A stretch of DNA of 59,931 bases, taken from positions 1 through 59,931 of the IMG/VR virus record IMGVR_UViG_3300042294_003065. The stretch is one strand, 5' to 3'. The notes below the pieces were generated by a model. The model saw only the letters and a list, made by a program, of their open reading frames with translations, ran no database searches and was not told the DNA's origin. Position numbers and translations under genes: made by a program. Source of the stretch: a virus. Position 1 is the stretch's first letter, and each line of letters starts with the position of its first letter. Of the stretch, positions 58,723-59,931 are shown piece by piece.

Positions 58723-59030
58723 AGACCATCGAGCAAATCGCAGAAGACTGCGGGATCAACGGGGCAGACACCTCGTTGCTTGGAGCTGTCATCAAGGACA
58801 TCTCGGGTCCCATGGGTCCGCGTGAGGAGCGGCTGGAGGAGATCATCGGCGCGCTCTACCGGCGCATCGAGAAGCTGGAGGTGGACAAGTCTGAGTGCCA
58901 TGAGGCGCTCGCTGGGCTTGCCGACTCCGGGCAGAAGATCATCGACAACTGGGAGCGCGGTGATCTGGCCGGGGCCGTGACTGACATGGACCCGTGGATC
59001 ACCTGCGCTCGGGATGTGCTGTCCAAATGA
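58719..59030 (+). CDS. Coiled-coil hypothetical protein, 103 aa
   Basis: GTG start. MKTIEQIAEDCGINGADTSL and a coiled coil (EERLEEIIGALYRRIEKLEV). C-terminal Trp/Cys region. Unknown. Confidence 0.65.
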   Translation: MKTIEQIAEDCGINGADTSLLGAVIKDISGPMGPREERLEEIIGALYRRIEKLEVDKSECHEALAGLADSGQKIIDNWERGDLAGAVTDMDPWITCARDVLSK

Positions 59031-59239
59031 GCGACGACACCAAACCGGAGCCCAGGCCCAAGAAGGTCCTCACCGTCCGCAAGAAGAAGCCCCAGCGCCT
59101 CAAGGTGCGGCCGGCGAAGGTGGACCCCGTGGATGCCATCCATGAGGCTGTGCATCACACTGGCAAGGCGGTGAAGGCGTGCATCGCGGTGTATGAGATG
59201 GCCAAGCCGGTGATCGCGGCCATGAGGAGGAAGAAGTGA
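59027..59239 (+). CDS. Small basic protein, 70 aa
   Basis: MSDDTKPEPRPKKVLTVRKK, strongly basic N-terminal half, then a helix (HEAVHHTGKAVKACIAVYEM). Probably binds nucleic acid. ATGA overlaps upstream, GTGA downstream. Confidence 0.6.
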   Translation: MSDDTKPEPRPKKVLTVRKKKPQRLKVRPAKVDPVDAIHEAVHHTGKAVKACIAVYEMAKPVIAAMRRKK

Positions 59240-59445
59240 GTGGCGCTCCATACGGGGTGTGTCCGCACTGCCTGCATCCGAACGTGCATGTGCGCGACGG
59301 GAGACTGGCGATGCACTGCCTGAGCGTGACATCGGACACACGCTGCGAAGGGTCTTTTCAGATCGCTCTGGAGCAGCATGACCACTGTATGAATCGCCAC
59401 ACCAATGAGTATGATGTGGCGCTTGGGAAAGCCCAAGGTAAGTAA
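59236..59445 (+). CDS. Small zinc-finger protein, 69 aa
   Basis: GTG start. CPHCLHPNVHVRDGRLAMHC...CEG then HDHCMNRHTNEYD; the Cys/His layout fits a small zinc finger. Unknown role. Followed by a terminator. Confidence 0.65.
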   Translation: MSGAPYGVCPHCLHPNVHVRDGRLAMHCLSVTSDTRCEGSFQIALEQHDHCMNRHTNEYDVALGKAQGK

Positions 59446-59452
59446 CAACCGT

Positions 59453-59483
59453 GGGACGCAGAGAGAACCTCCGCGTCCCTTTT
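59453..59483 (+). terminator. Rho-independent terminator
   Basis: GGGACGC (59453-59459) and GCGTCCC (59473-59479) form a perfect 7-bp stem with a purine-rich loop, followed by TTTT. It ends the long plus-strand run; the next gene starts 14 bases on. Confidence 0.85.
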
Positions 59484-59496
59484 ACGAAAGGAAACA

Positions 59497-59835
59497 ATGA
59501 CACCAACTGAATCAATCATCGCGAAGCTGGACGCCAAGATCGAGGCCCTGCAAAAGCTGCGGGGCGCGCTCTTTGAGGCGCGGGAAGCCGTGGATGCAGC
59601 ATCCACCACCTGCTCGTCCGTGGGCACTGGAGCGGAGATGCTCTACGTTCACATGCCTCACGGTCTGGAAAATCCCGCCGAGGCTGCGCACGCGCTGGCG
59701 AAGGCGCTGGGCGGGCAGTGGAGAAAAGAGCGAAACGGCGGGAAGATCGACTACCGCGGCGCGCTGGAGTGCGGCCATCCGGTCTGCATCTTTGGCGCTG
59801 AGCTGGTCCCGGAGCCGTCTCCGCTCGTGTTATGA
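59497..59835 (+). CDS. Hypothetical protein, 112 aa
   Basis: MTPTESIIAKLDAKIEALQK, coiled-coil start, then AAHALAKALGGQWRKERNGG and a Cys-containing C-terminus (GALECGHPVCIFGAELV). Leader CGAAAGGAAACA. Unknown. Confidence 0.65.
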   Translation: MTPTESIIAKLDAKIEALQKLRGALFEAREAVDAASTTCSSVGTGAEMLYVHMPHGLENPAEAAHALAKALGGQWRKERNGGKIDYRGALECGHPVCIFGAELVPEPSPLVL

Positions 59836-59931
59836 AGAAGCGTCGCCTGAAACGCGGTAACTACTGGGCTGCGGTGTGGCCGAATGGCCGTCAGCTCTGG
59901 GGATCGACCGTGCGCCGTGAGGTGGAGCGCG
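59832..59931 (+). CDS. Partial basic protein running off the right edge
   Basis: Only 33 residues visible: MKKRRLKRGNYWAAVWPNGR and QLWGSTVRREVER. The ATG overlaps the previous stop (ATGA). Strongly basic, perhaps nucleic-acid binding. Confidence 0.6.
   Translation, partial: MKKRRLKRGNYWAAVWPNGRQLWGSTVRREVER

Noticed and set aside
1-59931. CRISPR array, tRNA or rRNA genes
   Set aside because: No regularly spaced repeats, T-loop/CCA patterns or rRNA signatures were seen on either strand.

Overview
The window is a GC-rich stretch of a tailed bacteriophage or prophage genome (Caudoviricetes) with lambda-like head genes. The evidence is a GpA-type large terminase, portal, HK97-type capsid, head protease with scaffold tail, tape-measure protein, tail fibre and lysis genes. 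No integrase, DNA polymerase, tRNA or rRNA gene is visible. The host cannot be named from sequence alone. The SD-poor, A/C-rich leaders before many left-arm genes argue against a classical enterobacterial or Bacillus host; Verrucomicrobiota or a similar GC-rich phylum is only a guess.

Layout. Positions 1 to 41691 are read entirely on the minus strand, so transcription runs from high to low coordinates. From the divergent intergenic region at 41692-41874 the order is: gpW-position protein, portal (39608-41428), a 10.4 kb block of four unusual proteins (29233-39608), head protease plus scaffold, decoration protein, major capsid protein, a strong terminator (26004-26033), connector and tail genes, tape measure (21440-23671), tail tip genes, a glycosyltransferase-like gene, two fibre-like genes, a lysis cassette (14219-16415: TM protein, unimolecular-spanin-like lipoprotein, holin-like protein, GH46-like endolysin), a 560-base structured non-coding region, small genes, terminase (5882-8318), and a recombination set (RecT-like annealing protein, DUF736-like protein, MazG-like pyrophosphohydrolase).

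Positions 41875 to the right edge are read on the plus strand. They hold about 48 mostly small, tightly overlapping accessory genes, with ATGA or GTGA stop/start overlaps and a recurrent GAAAGGAACC-type leader. Recognisable among them are an HNH/AP2-like endonuclease, a PD-(D/E)XK-like nuclease and a cluster at 54016-58412. That cluster combines a Ycf46-like AAA+ ATPase whose Walker B strand lies before Walker A, a DUF1257 (Ycf35)-like protein, a DUF2997-like protein with a His-rich tail, and a DUF3150 protein.

Three things stand out. First, the block between portal and protease encodes a 2230-residue polyvalent protein (ParB-like, DUF6321-like, SF2 helicase, many glycine-rich membrane segments) and three companions. 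All four share a short motif, roughly MSAR-x(3-6)-I-x-F, at termini and module borders. They look like cargo packaged in the head and possibly processed by the adjacent protease. Second, nine copies of the palindrome CTGCAAATTTGCAG are scattered over both arms; in four genes they are read in frame as ANLQ inside linkers. Third, the AAA+ cluster carries an apparent circular permutation.
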